The notes: a model not told the origin generated them from the sequence alone. DNA of 64,000 nucleotides from G963701675 sp963701675 (GCA_963701675.1 OY969623.1:6324001-6388000), one strand, 5' to 3'. Shown: positions 23,280 to 33,137, numbered from the stretch's first letter. Numbers and translations are program-made.

Positions 23280-24662
23280 GTGGGACAAACGATGGCCGCA
23301 AGCGGATACGCCAAGCCTGTCTCGTTGCCTGTCGTCCCCGAAAAGGCGCGAACGGGGATCGACTACGAACTGCTCCTGGATTGCGTGCACTGCGGTTTGT
23401 GCCTGTCAGCGTGTCCAACCTATTTGGAGCTGGGCACCGAAATGGACAGCCCGCGTGGTCGAATTTACCTCATGCGGGCGGTCGCCGACGGCCGAGCCAA
23501 GGTCGACGCGACGCTTCGCCGACATCTCGATTTATGCCTCGACTGCCGGGCTTGCGAATCGGCGTGCCCGTCAGGCGTGCAATACGGAAAGCTGATTGAG
23601 CCGTTCCGGTCTTTCTTGAACCAATCGGCGCCCAACGAATCGAACCTCTCATCGCTTCAACGAATGTTGTTATTTCAGGTGTTTCCGTTTAGACGGCGAG
23701 CCCGGCTGGTTCTGACTCTAATTCGATGGCTGCAGAAAAGCGGCGTGGACAACCTGCTAAGAAGCCTCCTGCCGCGCGGTCTGCGTGCGATGCACGACAT
23801 GCTGCCGCGATTGAAATCTGGCCAAGACCGATTGCCGGAAATGTTGCCGGCGCATGGCAAGCGACGCGCGCGTGTCGCCTTGTTTGTAGGGTGTGTGTCC
23901 GACGGTGTATTCCCTGAAACCACGCTCGCCACAGCAGAAGTACTTCAACGAAATGGATGCGATGTTTGGATTCCCCGCGCACAAACCTGTTGCGGCGCTA
24001 TCCACTATCACTCCGGGCGGGAGCTGCCCGCAAAAGAACTGGCCCAGGCCAACTGCGCCGTCTTTGATCAAAACAGCCTAGCTTCGCTGGATGCCATCAT
24101 TGTCAATGCGGCCGGCTGCGGAGCCATGCTCAAGGATTACGGCCATTTGCTTCGCGATACGCCTGCCGCCGATAGCGCGGCGAAGTTGGCGGCAAAGTCG
24201 CGTGACATCAGCGAGTTTCTCATGGAGCTCGGCCCCGTTCACCCTACCCACCCGATAACGATCCGGGCAGCGTATCATGATCCTTGCCATCTTTGTCATG
24301 CGCAGCAGGTTCGTCATCAACCGAGGCAGCTGTTGTCGATGATTCCGGGACTCACGTTGTGTCCCCTGCCGGAAAGCGAGATTTGCTGCGGGGCCGCCGG
24401 GACCTACAACGTGTCGCAGCCTGAAATGGCCGAGCAACTCGGCGAGCGCAAGGCCAGGTACATCCGCGAAATCGATGCGGACGCCGTTCTCACGGGGAAT
24501 GTCGGGTGTATCATGCAAATCGGCCGTCATTTGCGTAAGCATGGCTCGAAGATCCCTGTTTTGCACCCCGTCGACATTCTGTGGGCGAGTTACTCTGGTA
24601 ACATGCAGGTAATCGCGGAAATCACCCCGTCGATAGCGAATTCCACTCATGGCCAAATGTGA
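23280..24662 (+). CDS. glcF: Glycolate oxidase iron-sulfur subunit GlcF
   Basis: GlcF (about 460 aa) passes electrons from GlcD to the membrane quinone pool. Two 4Fe-4S motifs are visible: CVHCGLCLSACP and CLDCRACESACPSG. Two cysteine-rich CCG domains follow (first CCGAIHYHSGR, then HDPCHLCHAQQ and EICCGAAGTYN). The start is uncertain: GTG 23280 lies just after the glcE stop, GTG 23268 would overlap it, and ATG 23292 is also possible. It overlaps the next small gene by 14 bases, suggesting a continued operon. Confidence 0.92.
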   Translation: MGQTMAASGYAKPVSLPVVPEKARTGIDYELLLDCVHCGLCLSACPTYLELGTEMDSPRGRIYLMRAVADGRAKVDATLRRHLDLCLDCRACESACPSGVQYGKLIEPFRSFLNQSAPNESNLSSLQRMLLFQVFPFRRRARLVLTLIRWLQKSGVDNLLRSLLPRGLRAMHDMLPRLKSGQDRLPEMLPAHGKRRARVALFVGCVSDGVFPETTLATAEVLQRNGCDVWIPRAQTCCGAIHYHSGRELPAKELAQANCAVFDQNSLASLDAIIVNAAGCGAMLKDYGHLLRDTPAADSAAKLAAKSRDISEFLMELGPVHPTHPITIRAAYHDPCHLCHAQQVRHQPRQLLSMIPGLTLCPLPESEICCGAAGTYNVSQPEMAEQLGERKARYIREIDADAVLTGNVGCIMQIGRHLRKHGSKIPVLHPVDILWASYSGNMQVIAEITPSIANSTHGQM

Positions 24663-25014
24663 TCAAGGCTACCTTTGTGATGTGTGCAGCGACGAGGTCG
24701 AAGAAATGACCGACTCGGACTTGTACTTGCGGTATATTCTCGGCGAGGTCGATCCGAAAACGCTCCACGTGACTCCGGAGAGGCATATCCGTTGTAATCC
24801 CGCGCTTGCACAGTTCATCGTGACGGCAGACTTCGAGTCCGTGGCTTGCGAGGGCCCGTTCGGCAAGGCCAACCTTGACGCTGCGTGGGCTGCCGAGCAG
24901 GAAGAGCGTGTGACCAGGGCCTGGCGGCGATTACAAGAACTGCCCGCACTCGGCCTGCCGATTCTCGAGTATCCTCTGCCCGAAGTACGTCGGGCGTGGC
25001 AGCAAACGCAATAA
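24649..25014 (+). CDS. Small cysteine protein of unknown function
   Basis: This 121-aa protein has an N-terminal cluster AKCDQGYLCDVC (C-x6-C-x2-C) and another cysteine in RHIRCNPALAQFIV, which could bind a metal or cluster. The remainder is acidic and helical with TDSDLYLRYILGEVD. I recognise it as a type I have seen in planctomycete genomes but know no function. It is coupled to glcF (overlap 14 bases) and to the following GNAT gene (one base between stop and start), so it may assist glycolate oxidase or simply share its transcript. Confidence 0.6.
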   Translation: MAKCDQGYLCDVCSDEVEEMTDSDLYLRYILGEVDPKTLHVTPERHIRCNPALAQFIVTADFESVACEGPFGKANLDAAWAAEQEERVTRAWRRLQELPALGLPILEYPLPEVRRAWQQTQ

Positions 25015-25015
25015 G

Positions 25016-25969
25016 ATGCCTGCGCCTCCAGATGCACCGATCACCGTTCGCACCTCACGGCCCGAGGAACTGGTTTCGACGTTCCACCTGATCTTCCAGG
25101 ACATCCAAGACCATGATCGGTCGGTCCGCGTGCAAAATGCCGTCGAAATGGTGCGGAACCGAGAGTTGGAGCCGGACGGCATCTTCGTGGCCGAGCAGCG
25201 CGCCCGATTGGTCGGCGCGATGGTTGCCATGCCCGCGGCCGGCGCCGGCGGCACCGTTTGGCCGCCGCGAGTTTTGGAGCATAGCGATCAGGCGGCAGTC
25301 GAAGCTGAACTGGTAAGTCACTCAATCCGGTGGTTGCGTAACCGCGGCGTCAAATTCGCTCAGGCACTGTTGCCACCCGAGGATGTTAAGCATGCCGAGC
25401 CGCTTACGAGATACGGATTTCACCATGTGACCGACCTTTTCTACATGCGACACTACCTGTCGAAACCCGCCAGTGCGGTCGAACGGCTCGAGTACCAAAC
25501 GTTCGACAACTGCAACCCGGACTTGTTCCGAGCGACCCTTGACCGGACTTACGAACGCACGGCGGACTGTCCCGAACTCAATGATGTGCGTGACGCCGCC
25601 GATGTCATCGCGGGGCATAAAGCGCAAAAAAAGGGCGGCCTCCTTCGATGGTGGTTAGTTTTCGCAGAGAAAACCCCGATTGGCGTGCTGCTTCTGACGA
25701 AGCACGCTCATGAGTCAAGTTGGGATCTTGCCTACGTCGGCGTGGTTCCCGATTCGCGTCAAAATGGATTTGGTCGGGAGATGGTGACGAAGGCTATCAA
25801 CGACTGTCGAGATGCCCAAGCATTGGAATTGACGCTGGCCGTCGATGTTCGGAATGTACCTGCGATCGGATTGTATCGCAGCCTCGATTTCGTGGAAGTG
25901 GAACGCCGGCACGTGTATCTCGCCATTTGGTCGGCGTTTAGCGAGCGACCACCGCCACTCCATCCTTGA
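25016..25969 (+). CDS. GNAT-family N-acetyltransferase
   Basis: The 317-aa protein has two GNAT-like halves. The C-terminal one is recognisable: SSWDLAYVGVVPDSRQNGFG carries the acetyl-CoA pyrophosphate motif (Q/R-x-x-G-x-G), followed by LAVDVRNVPAIGLYRSLDF, the usual beta5-alpha4 region. The N-terminal half (~1-130) may be a degenerate second domain. Substrate unknown. ATG 25016 begins right after the preceding stop. Its 3' end overlaps the opposite-strand HlyD-like gene by 32 bases. Confidence 0.8.
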   Translation: MPAPPDAPITVRTSRPEELVSTFHLIFQDIQDHDRSVRVQNAVEMVRNRELEPDGIFVAEQRARLVGAMVAMPAAGAGGTVWPPRVLEHSDQAAVEAELVSHSIRWLRNRGVKFAQALLPPEDVKHAEPLTRYGFHHVTDLFYMRHYLSKPASAVERLEYQTFDNCNPDLFRATLDRTYERTADCPELNDVRDAADVIAGHKAQKKGGLLRWWLVFAEKTPIGVLLLTKHAHESSWDLAYVGVVPDSRQNGFGREMVTKAINDCRDAQALELTLAVDVRNVPAIGLYRSLDFVEVERRHVYLAIWSAFSERPPPLHP

Positions 25970-27143
25970 CTTTGTCGCCAGCGTGCACGACGACCTGGTC
26001 ATCCGCGGAAAGGCCACTAATGATTTCCGACTCCACGCCGTTGGTGTGCCCAACCTGCACGGATTGCACCTTGGCGTGACCGTCGCGTACCATGAAAACG
26101 GCCCACCCATCCGCATGCCGAAATAAAGCCCCGGCGGGAACTTTCAGAACGTCCGGATTCTCCCACACCACGATCCGGGCTTCGACACGGTAGGCGTCGC
26201 CGAGGTGTTTTCGTTTTTCGGGTGGATCGTCGAAATCGGCAATGACCCATACTCGCTGTTCCTCCACTCCCAGGGCCGAGATTTTGGTGAACCCGGCCGG
26301 CTCTACCTGTCTTACGCGGGCGATCAACGGTTCATCACCGCCCCAATGCTCCAGGTAGATCTTTGCCCCTTTACGAATCTTGACGGCATCGCTGGAGAGG
26401 ACGTCAATTTCAATCTCCAGCTCACCGGGATCGCCGACCTCTAACAGCCGCATTCCCGGAATCGTTACAGTTTCGCTTTCCTGGAACACCCGCAAGACGT
26501 AGCCGGAGATCGGTGAGCGAATGTCGAACCGGCCGTTTTGCATGCCGCCCGCCACCGTGGGTCGGGTGCGAAGCAAAGCCGCCCGCGCCAGATCGAGTTC
26601 GTAGTCGCGGATTTGTATGTCAAACTCCGCCGCGCGGAGATCTTCTACTGTAGTGCGGTGCTTGGCCGCGAATTCCTCGTACTCGTGGTCGGAAATGCTG
26701 CGGGATGCGTACATGCGTTTGGCGCGGTCGAGATTGGACCTGCAGAGCTGGTCTGCCGCGCGTGCCCGTTCGAGTTGCGTGTTCGCCCGTTCACGGGCCT
26801 TCTCCGCGGCCTTGACACGTGCGTCGGCTTCGGCGTGTGCTCGTGCGTCCAACAAGGCCGGGTCGGTCGGCTCCATGATGGCCAGCACGGTGTCGCCGGC
26901 GACGACTTCGTAACCTGCCTTTGCGTCGATGCGCCGCAAACGGCCGGCTAACGGCGCCGCTACGACATAACGATCTCGGATGCGCGTGCGCCCATCCTCG
27001 TCCACCGTAACACGTAGCGCTCCTCGCTTGGCAGGCGCCATATCCACGGCGACCGGCTTCGGCAAAAACGCGTAGACCAATGCCGCCAGCAATCCAAGTC
27101 CCACGAGTGACAGCAGAATTCGCCGCACCCAACGCTTCACCAT
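25938..27143 (-). CDS. HlyD/MacA-type membrane fusion (adaptor) protein
   Basis: This 401-aa adaptor bridges an inner-membrane ABC exporter and the outer membrane. It has one N-terminal TM (~8-27), a split biotinyl-lipoyl domain (VVAAPLAGRLRRIDAKAGYE and FDIRSPISGYVLRVFQESET), and between them an alpha-helical hairpin of about residues 84-170 rich in Ala, Glu and Arg, then beta-barrel parts. It is encoded four bases after the FtsX-like permease, with the ATPase upstream, in the usual order of a tripartite exporter. An outer-membrane TolC lipoprotein is 7 kb away on the plus strand and might be the partner. Confidence 0.85.
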   Translation of the reverse strand: MVKRWVRRILLSLVGLGLLAALVYAFLPKPVAVDMAPAKRGALRVTVDEDGRTRIRDRYVVAAPLAGRLRRIDAKAGYEVVAGDTVLAIMEPTDPALLDARAHAEADARVKAAEKARERANTQLERARAADQLCRSNLDRAKRMYASRSISDHEYEEFAAKHRTTVEDLRAAEFDIQIRDYELDLARAALLRTRPTVAGGMQNGRFDIRSPISGYVLRVFQESETVTIPGMRLLEVGDPGELEIEIDVLSSDAVKIRKGAKIYLEHWGGDEPLIARVRQVEPAGFTKISALGVEEQRVWVIADFDDPPEKRKHLGDAYRVEARIVVWENPDVLKVPAGALFRHADGWAVFMVRDGHAKVQSVQVGHTNGVESEIISGLSADDQVVVHAGDKVKDGVAVVAR

Positions 27144-27147
27144 GCCG

Positions 27148-29511
27148 TCACTCCTTGGTCTTCAATACCGCCACGAGGTCCAGGTGATCCAGCCTTCGTC
27201 GAACCAGCAACCCGGAAATCAACGTCGCAAGCAACACCACCACGATCGCAGCGCCAAATGTGGAAGGCCGAATGACAAATGGAATACGGTACATCTCCGT
27301 ATCCAACGCCCATGTGGCCCAGGCGGCCAACCCGTATCCCATTGCCATCCCGATCGGTATGGCCGCCAACGTCAGGACAGCGAGTTCCCCCAAGAGGATC
27401 GCGGAAATTTCCGCGCGTGTGAAACCGATCACGCGCAGGGTGGCGAGTTCCCGGCTTCGCTCCGCAAGGGAGATACGGGCATTGTTGTATACAACGCCGA
27501 ACGCAATGATGCACGCAAAAGTTACATTAAACGAACGCATCACCATCAAGTTCTTCGCAATCGTCTCCCAGAAACTTTGTAAAGTGGCTTGGCGAACGCT
27601 GACTCCGGCGACTCTCGGCGTGGCTTTCAGCTCGCGATACAGTCGGTCGGATTGCGTCATGTCGACACTCAGATAAGCCCCGGATACAGTGCCTCCTTCG
27701 CGCATCAGCCGATTCAGAGCCCGAATCTGCATGTAAGCAGCGGTGCCGGTGTAGTCATAGACAATTCCGGCGACCGCCGCTTCGCGAACGGGCCGCTCAC
27801 CTTCCAGGACTTCTACCGTGATGATGTCGCCGACTTTGGCGTGCAAAAGCTCGGCGAGCTTCGCCGATAACAACAAGCCTTCGCTCGGAAGCGAGACGGT
27901 CTTTTCGTCAATGTCCACCAATCGAAACAGTCCCTCCGGCGATGAAATTCCCGTAATCCCGACCCGCCGCGTCCAATGTTCGTGTCGCAGGCGGACTGCG
28001 ACACTCCGAAACGGCTCGCTGTGGCGAACGCCCGGCAAGTGCTGAATTGCCTGGATGACGCGGGAAGAAGCGGGTTCAACCAGCGTTACTGTCATGTCAT
28101 TCCGCTGCGACAAGACAAACTGAAAATCCATCATGTAGTCGACGGCATCTTCCGTAAAGCTGCCGACCACAAGGATGGCAACACCCATGGCGATGGCGCA
28201 AACGGAAAACGTCGACTTGATCGGTTGCCGCTCCAGATGCCGCATCACCATTCGCGCCGGTTGCGAAAACAAACGCTGCAATCCAAGGCGTTCCAATATG
28301 GTGGGCCCATAGGTTGCGGGTGCTTCGGGGCGTAGTGCCTCGGCCGGCGGCAGCTTGACGGCTCGTCGCACGGCGCCGAGGGTGCCGACAACGGCCGCCG
28401 CGGCACTCACAAGAAGCGCGAGGGCCACGACACTGGGGTCAATCGTGAAATGGTACACTGGAAAACGGTAGAACTCGGCGTACATCTCCGTCATGAACAG
28501 CGCCAGACGGAATCCGACTACGGCCCCGATCGCCGTCCCGAAAACGACCAGCACCAGCACCAACTTGAGATAATGCAGGCCCACTTCAAAATGGGTGTAA
28601 CCGAACGCCTTGAGTGCCGCGATCTGTTCGCGCTGGATGCCAATCAGGCGCGACAACACGACGTTGAGCAAGAAGGCAGACACACCTAGAAAAATGGAAG
28701 GCACGATGATTCCGTTGGCCTTGAGCTGCTTGATCTCATCGGACAGGAATCGATGAGAGATGTGATCATCACGGCCAAAAGCGCCGAAACAACCATAGGG
28801 CGCCAATAATTGATCGAGTCGTTCGATGACTTCCGCTTCCGACGCCCCCGGCGACAATGTCAGTGCCACGGAATTGAATGCACCTTGCATGTCGAAGGCC
28901 GCGGCCAGATCGGTGTAGCCCATCCAGAAAATCGCAAATCGCTTGTCGTCCGGGAAGATGCCGCCCGGCCGGATCTGATAGATGTACTCCGGAGAAAGCG
29001 CGATACCGACTATCGTGAGATTTTGTCGACGGCCGTTTATGATCGCTTGCACGTGGTCCCCCGGCTTGAATCCATGGGCCTGCGCAAACGCGTCGCTAAC
29101 CAGAGCCTCGCCGGTCCTGCCGAATTCGATATATCGTCCGGTCCGAAGATAGACGTCGTTGAGTCCGGGCGTCGGTCGGTCAGGAACGGAAATGAGCCGG
29201 CCGGACGCAGGCTCGGCCAGCCCTTGCACGTCCAGGGTAACGTCGACGACAATTCGCGTTTGTACCCTAGCGACTCCGGCGATCTCGGCAATCCGCGCTC
29301 CCAGCGGATTCGGAGCGCGCTTTAGGCTCGCAAAGACCTCGGCAAAGCGGTAGCGATCGTAGTATTGCTCCTGCGTGGTTTGAAGGGCGGCCAAGGTCGT
29401 CAACGACATCACGAAAGTCGCGACACCGCACGCCATGACCAGGCTGATGGCGATTGCCTGGCCTTTCATGTTCAACAGGTCGCGCAACAGTTTGCGGTCG
29501 AGGCTCTTCAT
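27148..29511 (-). CDS. FtsX-like ABC permease (MacB/DevC type)
   Basis: A 787-aa permease with two copies of the core unit: an N-terminal TM (~14-32) with a large periplasmic domain, then clusters of TMs (~250-400), a second TM near residue 435 with another periplasmic domain, and C-terminal TMs (LMVMRSFNVTFACIIAFGVV, then LAVLTLAAIPIGMAMGYGLA). This two-unit layout is typical of large lipoprotein or peptide exporters. ATG 29511 lies five bases after the ATPase stop; GTG 29523 would overlap it. Substrate unknown. Confidence 0.85.
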   Translation of the reverse strand: MKSLDRKLLRDLLNMKGQAIAISLVMACGVATFVMSLTTLAALQTTQEQYYDRYRFAEVFASLKRAPNPLGARIAEIAGVARVQTRIVVDVTLDVQGLAEPASGRLISVPDRPTPGLNDVYLRTGRYIEFGRTGEALVSDAFAQAHGFKPGDHVQAIINGRRQNLTIVGIALSPEYIYQIRPGGIFPDDKRFAIFWMGYTDLAAAFDMQGAFNSVALTLSPGASEAEVIERLDQLLAPYGCFGAFGRDDHISHRFLSDEIKQLKANGIIVPSIFLGVSAFLLNVVLSRLIGIQREQIAALKAFGYTHFEVGLHYLKLVLVLVVFGTAIGAVVGFRLALFMTEMYAEFYRFPVYHFTIDPSVVALALLVSAAAAVVGTLGAVRRAVKLPPAEALRPEAPATYGPTILERLGLQRLFSQPARMVMRHLERQPIKSTFSVCAIAMGVAILVVGSFTEDAVDYMMDFQFVLSQRNDMTVTLVEPASSRVIQAIQHLPGVRHSEPFRSVAVRLRHEHWTRRVGITGISSPEGLFRLVDIDEKTVSLPSEGLLLSAKLAELLHAKVGDIITVEVLEGERPVREAAVAGIVYDYTGTAAYMQIRALNRLMREGGTVSGAYLSVDMTQSDRLYRELKATPRVAGVSVRQATLQSFWETIAKNLMVMRSFNVTFACIIAFGVVYNNARISLAERSRELATLRVIGFTRAEISAILLGELAVLTLAAIPIGMAMGYGLAAWATWALDTEMYRIPFVIRPSTFGAAIVVVLLATLISGLLVRRRLDHLDLVAVLKTKE

Positions 29512-29516
29512 TCGCT

Positions 29517-30236
29517 TTACCACACCAGGTCGCGGGCCGCCTGTTTGGTCGAATTGCGACGCACCTCGGCGATCCGGCCGTTTTTCAGTGAGATTACCCG
29601 GTCCGCCATATCGGCGATGACGGCGTTATGGGTAATGACGGCCGTGGTCGTTCCGAGTTCGCGGTTCACTCGCTCAATCACATCGAGTACGACAATCCCC
29701 GTGGTCACATCGAGCGCACCCGTCGGCTCATCGCAGAGCAAAACGTCGGGCCGTTTGGCGACGGCGCGCGCAATGGCAACCCGCTGCTGTTCGCCGCCCG
29801 ACAACTGCGAGGGAAAATGATCGATTCGTTCCCCCAAACCAACCATTTCCAGAGCTTCTTCAGGTCGCATGGGGTTACGCGAGATTTCGGTAATGAGTGC
29901 GACGTTCTCACGGGCTGTCAGGCTGGGAATCAGGTTGTAAAATTGAAAGACGAAACCAACGTGCTCACGCCGGTAGCGCGTCAGGGCGGCGTCGTCCACG
30001 GCCGTGAGCTCCTGGTCACGGTAAACGACTTGACCGTTCGTGGGCACATCGAGGCCGCCAAGAATGTTAAGCAGCGTCGACTTGCCGCTCCCCGATGGGC
30101 CTAGGAGGACGACGAATTCGCTCTCGTAGAGGTCAACGTCGATGCCGCGCAGTGCCTGAACATCGACTTCGCCCATGTGGTAGATCTTGGCAACGTTCCG
30201 GGCCCGAAATATAGCGCCATTGCTCGATTCCTGCAT
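29517..30236 (-). CDS. ABC transporter ATPase (MacB/LolD-like)
   Basis: The 239-aa ATPase energises the FtsX-like permease. Walker A is GPSGSGKSTLL, the signature is LSGGEQQRVAIARA, and Walker B with catalytic Glu is VLLCDEPTGALD, followed by the H-loop in TTAVITHNAVIA. It matches the LolD/MacB group, which works in mechanotransmission rather than classical transport. First gene of the three-gene exporter operon. ATG at 30236. Confidence 0.93.
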   Translation of the reverse strand: MQESSNGAIFRARNVAKIYHMGEVDVQALRGIDVDLYESEFVVLLGPSGSGKSTLLNILGGLDVPTNGQVVYRDQELTAVDDAALTRYRREHVGFVFQFYNLIPSLTARENVALITEISRNPMRPEEALEMVGLGERIDHFPSQLSGGEQQRVAIARAVAKRPDVLLCDEPTGALDVTTGIVVLDVIERVNRELGTTTAVITHNAVIADMADRVISLKNGRIAEVRRNSTKQAARDLVW

Positions 30237-30240
30237 TCAT

Positions 30241-30329
30241 ATAGTTCACCACAAAGGCAGCGGGAACACAAAGGAAAGTGATGAGTAATGGATAACGAGT
30301 GACGAGTACCGACTGATGCGTGATGAGTT
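30241..30329. repeat. Low-complexity intergenic repeat words
   Basis: The spacer upstream of the exporter operon has ACCACAAAGGC followed by ACACAAAGG, then runs of GTGATGAGT/GAGTGACGAGT type. A similar ACCACAAAGGC...ACACAAAG pair occurs at 36862-36888. Such short tandem words look like degenerate dispersed repeats; no gene is seen. Confidence 0.4.
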
Positions 30330-32246
30330 CTAGACGTCCAATTCCTCGGCAACGGCGAGGGCCGCGGAATCCATGATGAACTTGTAACGCTGCGAGGGGT
30401 CTTTTCCCAAGAGCATCACGAATGTATCGTCGGCTTCGAGTGTGGATTCGATGCTGACACGAAGGAGTGTGCGAGTGCGAGGATCGAGTGTGGTTGTTGC
30501 GAGAGTCAACGGCAACATTTCCCCCAGACCCTTGAATCGCGTAATCTCCGGCTTGGCGTTGGCGCGGAGCCCGGCGAGAATCTCTTCCTTGTGGGCATCG
30601 TCACGCGCCCAGTGCGTTTCCTTGCCCACGTCGACGCGGTAAAGCGGTGGCTGGCCGAGGTAGACATGACCCTTGCGAATGAGTTCCGGGAGATGTCGAA
30701 AGAAGAACGCCAGCATCAGAGTCGTTATGTGATGGCCGTCCGCATCGGCGTCCATCAAGAGAATGATCTTGCCGTACCTTAATCCTCCCAGGTTGAACTT
30801 ATCACCGGCGCCGGTGCCGATGGCGGACACGACATCGGCCAGCTCGGCATTGGTGAGCACTTTGTTCAAAGCCAGCCCCTCGGCGTTGAGGATTTTGCCG
30901 CGCAACGGGAGTACTGCCTGGGTCTTGTTGTTACGGCCCTGTTTCGCCGAGCCGCCTGCCGAGTCGCCTTCAACAATAAACAACTCGGACTGTTCGAGGT
31001 CGGTGGACTTGCAATCCGCAAGCTTGCCCGGGAGGCTCAGCCGTCGTTGCGTCGGCGATTTGCGCTTAACCTCCGACGCAGCCTCGCGCGACGCTAACCG
31101 AGCGCGTGCCGCCAACACGATCCGGCCGACAATCTGGTCCGCCGCCGTCTTGTTCCCATTCAGCCAGGCTTCCAGCGCCGGTCGAACGAAATTGTCGACC
31201 GTCGCATTCATTTCCGGATTATTGAGCCGTTCTTTGGTTTGCCCCTGGAACATCGGATCGCGCACGAATGCCGAGAGGATGCCGACGATGCCTTCACGAA
31301 TGTCCTCAGCAGTGATTTCAAGGCCCTTAACCTTTATCTCGTGCGTCGCGATGTAATTCCGCACCGCCTTCACGATTCCGGTCTTGAATCCGCTCTCGTG
31401 CGTTCCACCGGAAGAGGTCCGAATGCCGTTTACGTAGGTGCGGATCGTCTCGTCGGTGGATTCCGTCCACTGGAGCGCAACCTCCATCTTTTCGCCGTTG
31501 GTTCGCGCCAACGTGAACGGCGTGTCGGTCACCGTGGGCTTCTGGCCTTCCGTGACCAACCTCGTCAAATACTCCGGAATACCGCCGGTGTGGGTGAGGT
31601 CGAATGTCTCCTTCGTGACTTCGTTTTTGAAACTGATGTGGAGTCCGTTATGAACGTAGGACATATCTTCGAGGTGGCTCTTAATCAGGCTTGGATCAAA
31701 GTGAGTAGTCTTGAAAATCTCGGGGTCCGGCTCAAAGTTCACGATGGTGCCGTGTCCGCGAAATGATCCAATTTTCCGAAGTGGACTGGCAACCTTGCCG
31801 CGCTTAAACGTTTGCTCCCACTCGTACCCGTCGCGTCGAATCGTGGCGACGAGTTTCTTGGACAATGCGTTGACTACCGAGGATCCGACGCCGTGCAAGC
31901 CGCCGGCATGGACGTAGTTGTCGGTGTCGCCGAATTTCGCGCCGGAATGGAGCGTGGTGAGCAGTAGTTCAAGGGCGGGCTTTTTGTATTTCGGATGATT
32001 ATCGACGGGAATGCCGCGGCCGTTGTCGGCCACCGTAACGGCATCGCCGCCCTTGTGCAGCGTAACGCTGATGGTGTCGGCGTAACCGTTGAGATACTCG
32101 TCGACCGCGTTGTCAACAATCTCCCAAAGCAAATGATGCAAGCCTTTGCTGTCGACGCCGCCAATGTACATTGACGGCCGTTTCCGCACCGGCTCAAGAC
32201 CTTCGAGAACGGCGATATCCTTGGCGGTGTACGTAGTGCTGCCCAT
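30330..32246 (-). CDS. Type IIA topoisomerase subunit B (ParE/GyrB)
   Basis: A 638-aa ATPase subunit of gyrase or topoisomerase IV. The GHKL ATPase begins DIAVLEGLEPVRKRPSMYIG; the catalytic Glu is in WEIVDNAVDE, followed by DNGRGIPVD and HAGGLHGVGSSVVNALS. The transducer domain follows, and the TOPRIM domain has EGDSAGGSAKQGRNNKTQAV, LPLRGKILN and LMDADADGHHI. The short length (no GyrB insert) fits ParE or Gram-positive-type GyrB. No gyrA/parC is adjacent, so I do not choose between them. ATG 32246 lies in a divergent spacer facing the response regulator. Confidence 0.9.
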   Translation of the reverse strand: MGSTTYTAKDIAVLEGLEPVRKRPSMYIGGVDSKGLHHLLWEIVDNAVDEYLNGYADTISVTLHKGGDAVTVADNGRGIPVDNHPKYKKPALELLLTTLHSGAKFGDTDNYVHAGGLHGVGSSVVNALSKKLVATIRRDGYEWEQTFKRGKVASPLRKIGSFRGHGTIVNFEPDPEIFKTTHFDPSLIKSHLEDMSYVHNGLHISFKNEVTKETFDLTHTGGIPEYLTRLVTEGQKPTVTDTPFTLARTNGEKMEVALQWTESTDETIRTYVNGIRTSSGGTHESGFKTGIVKAVRNYIATHEIKVKGLEITAEDIREGIVGILSAFVRDPMFQGQTKERLNNPEMNATVDNFVRPALEAWLNGNKTAADQIVGRIVLAARARLASREAASEVKRKSPTQRRLSLPGKLADCKSTDLEQSELFIVEGDSAGGSAKQGRNNKTQAVLPLRGKILNAEGLALNKVLTNAELADVVSAIGTGAGDKFNLGGLRYGKIILLMDADADGHHITTLMLAFFFRHLPELIRKGHVYLGQPPLYRVDVGKETHWARDDAHKEEILAGLRANAKPEITRFKGLGEMLPLTLATTTLDPRTRTLLRVSIESTLEADDTFVMLLGKDPSQRYKFIMDSAALAVAEELDV

Positions 32247-32459
32247 GGTGGCGTAGTGTACCTATTGGCTCTGTCGGTGCCAATCGTACTTGCCGCCTAT
32301 CGTTCGAAATGACCGAATGCAAGTTGCTTAAGAAATATGGAATTCGTAGAGGTTTCCGGCGTGACTCGACGGTAGAATACTGGTACTGTCGGCAATCCCC
32401 GCCATCGCCGGCAGTGCGGTCTAGGAGCACTATCCGCGTCATCTCGAGGGGATCGAACC

Positions 32460-33137
32460 GTGCGCACTCTACTTATTGAAGACAACAAGCCACTGGTCAA
32501 GGCGCTCAAACAAGGACTGGAGGAAGAAGGCTTTGCGGTCGATATCGCCTACGACGGAGAAGAAGGCGGTTACAAAGCCCAGGCCACCAAGTATGACGTG
32601 ATCATTCTGGACCTGATGTTGCCGAAAGAGGACGGCCTGTCGCTGCTGGAACGATGGCGCCGAGCCGGACTCAAAACCCATGTTCTCGTCCTCACCGCCC
32701 GGGACCGAATCGAGGACAAAGTTCGCGGTTTGGATATGGGCGCCGATGACTACCTGACTAAGCCCTTCCAACTCGAAGAGCTTCTCGCACGTCTTCGGGC
32801 CTTGGTGCGCCGCGGACACGAGGTAAAGACGCCGGTGCAACGCATCTTCGATTTGGAGATCGACACAGCGACCCACATGGTTCGCCGGGCGGGCAAGGAC
32901 ATCGCCCTAACGCCGCGCGAATATGCACTGCTCGAATTCCTTGCGTTCCACCGCGGACAGGTCGTAAGCCGCACGATGATCTACAACCACGTCTACAACG
33001 AAAACGATGAAAAGAACTCGAACGTTGTGGACGTCTACATCCGCTACCTGCGAAACAAGATTGATAAAGGATTTGATCCGCCGCTGATCCAGACCCGCTG
33101 GGGCGAAGGTTACATGCTTCGAGGAGAGGCCGGATGA
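32460..33137 (+). CDS. OmpR-family response regulator
   Basis: A 225-aa DNA-binding regulator. The receiver domain has acidic E7/D8, phosphoacceptor D51 in ILDLMLPKEDGL, a Thr in LVLTARD and Lys in LTKPF. The C-terminal winged helix (about 128-225) has DIALTPREYALLEFLAFHRG and YIRYLRNKIDKG. GTG 32460 is the start, preceded by GAGGGG. It overlaps the kinase by four bases (ATGA). The regulon is unknown; divergent topoisomerase B is upstream. Confidence 0.93.
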   Translation: MRTLLIEDNKPLVKALKQGLEEEGFAVDIAYDGEEGGYKAQATKYDVIILDLMLPKEDGLSLLERWRRAGLKTHVLVLTARDRIEDKVRGLDMGADDYLTKPFQLEELLARLRALVRRGHEVKTPVQRIFDLEIDTATHMVRRAGKDIALTPREYALLEFLAFHRGQVVSRTMIYNHVYNENDEKNSNVVDVYIRYLRNKIDKGFDPPLIQTRWGEGYMLRGEAG

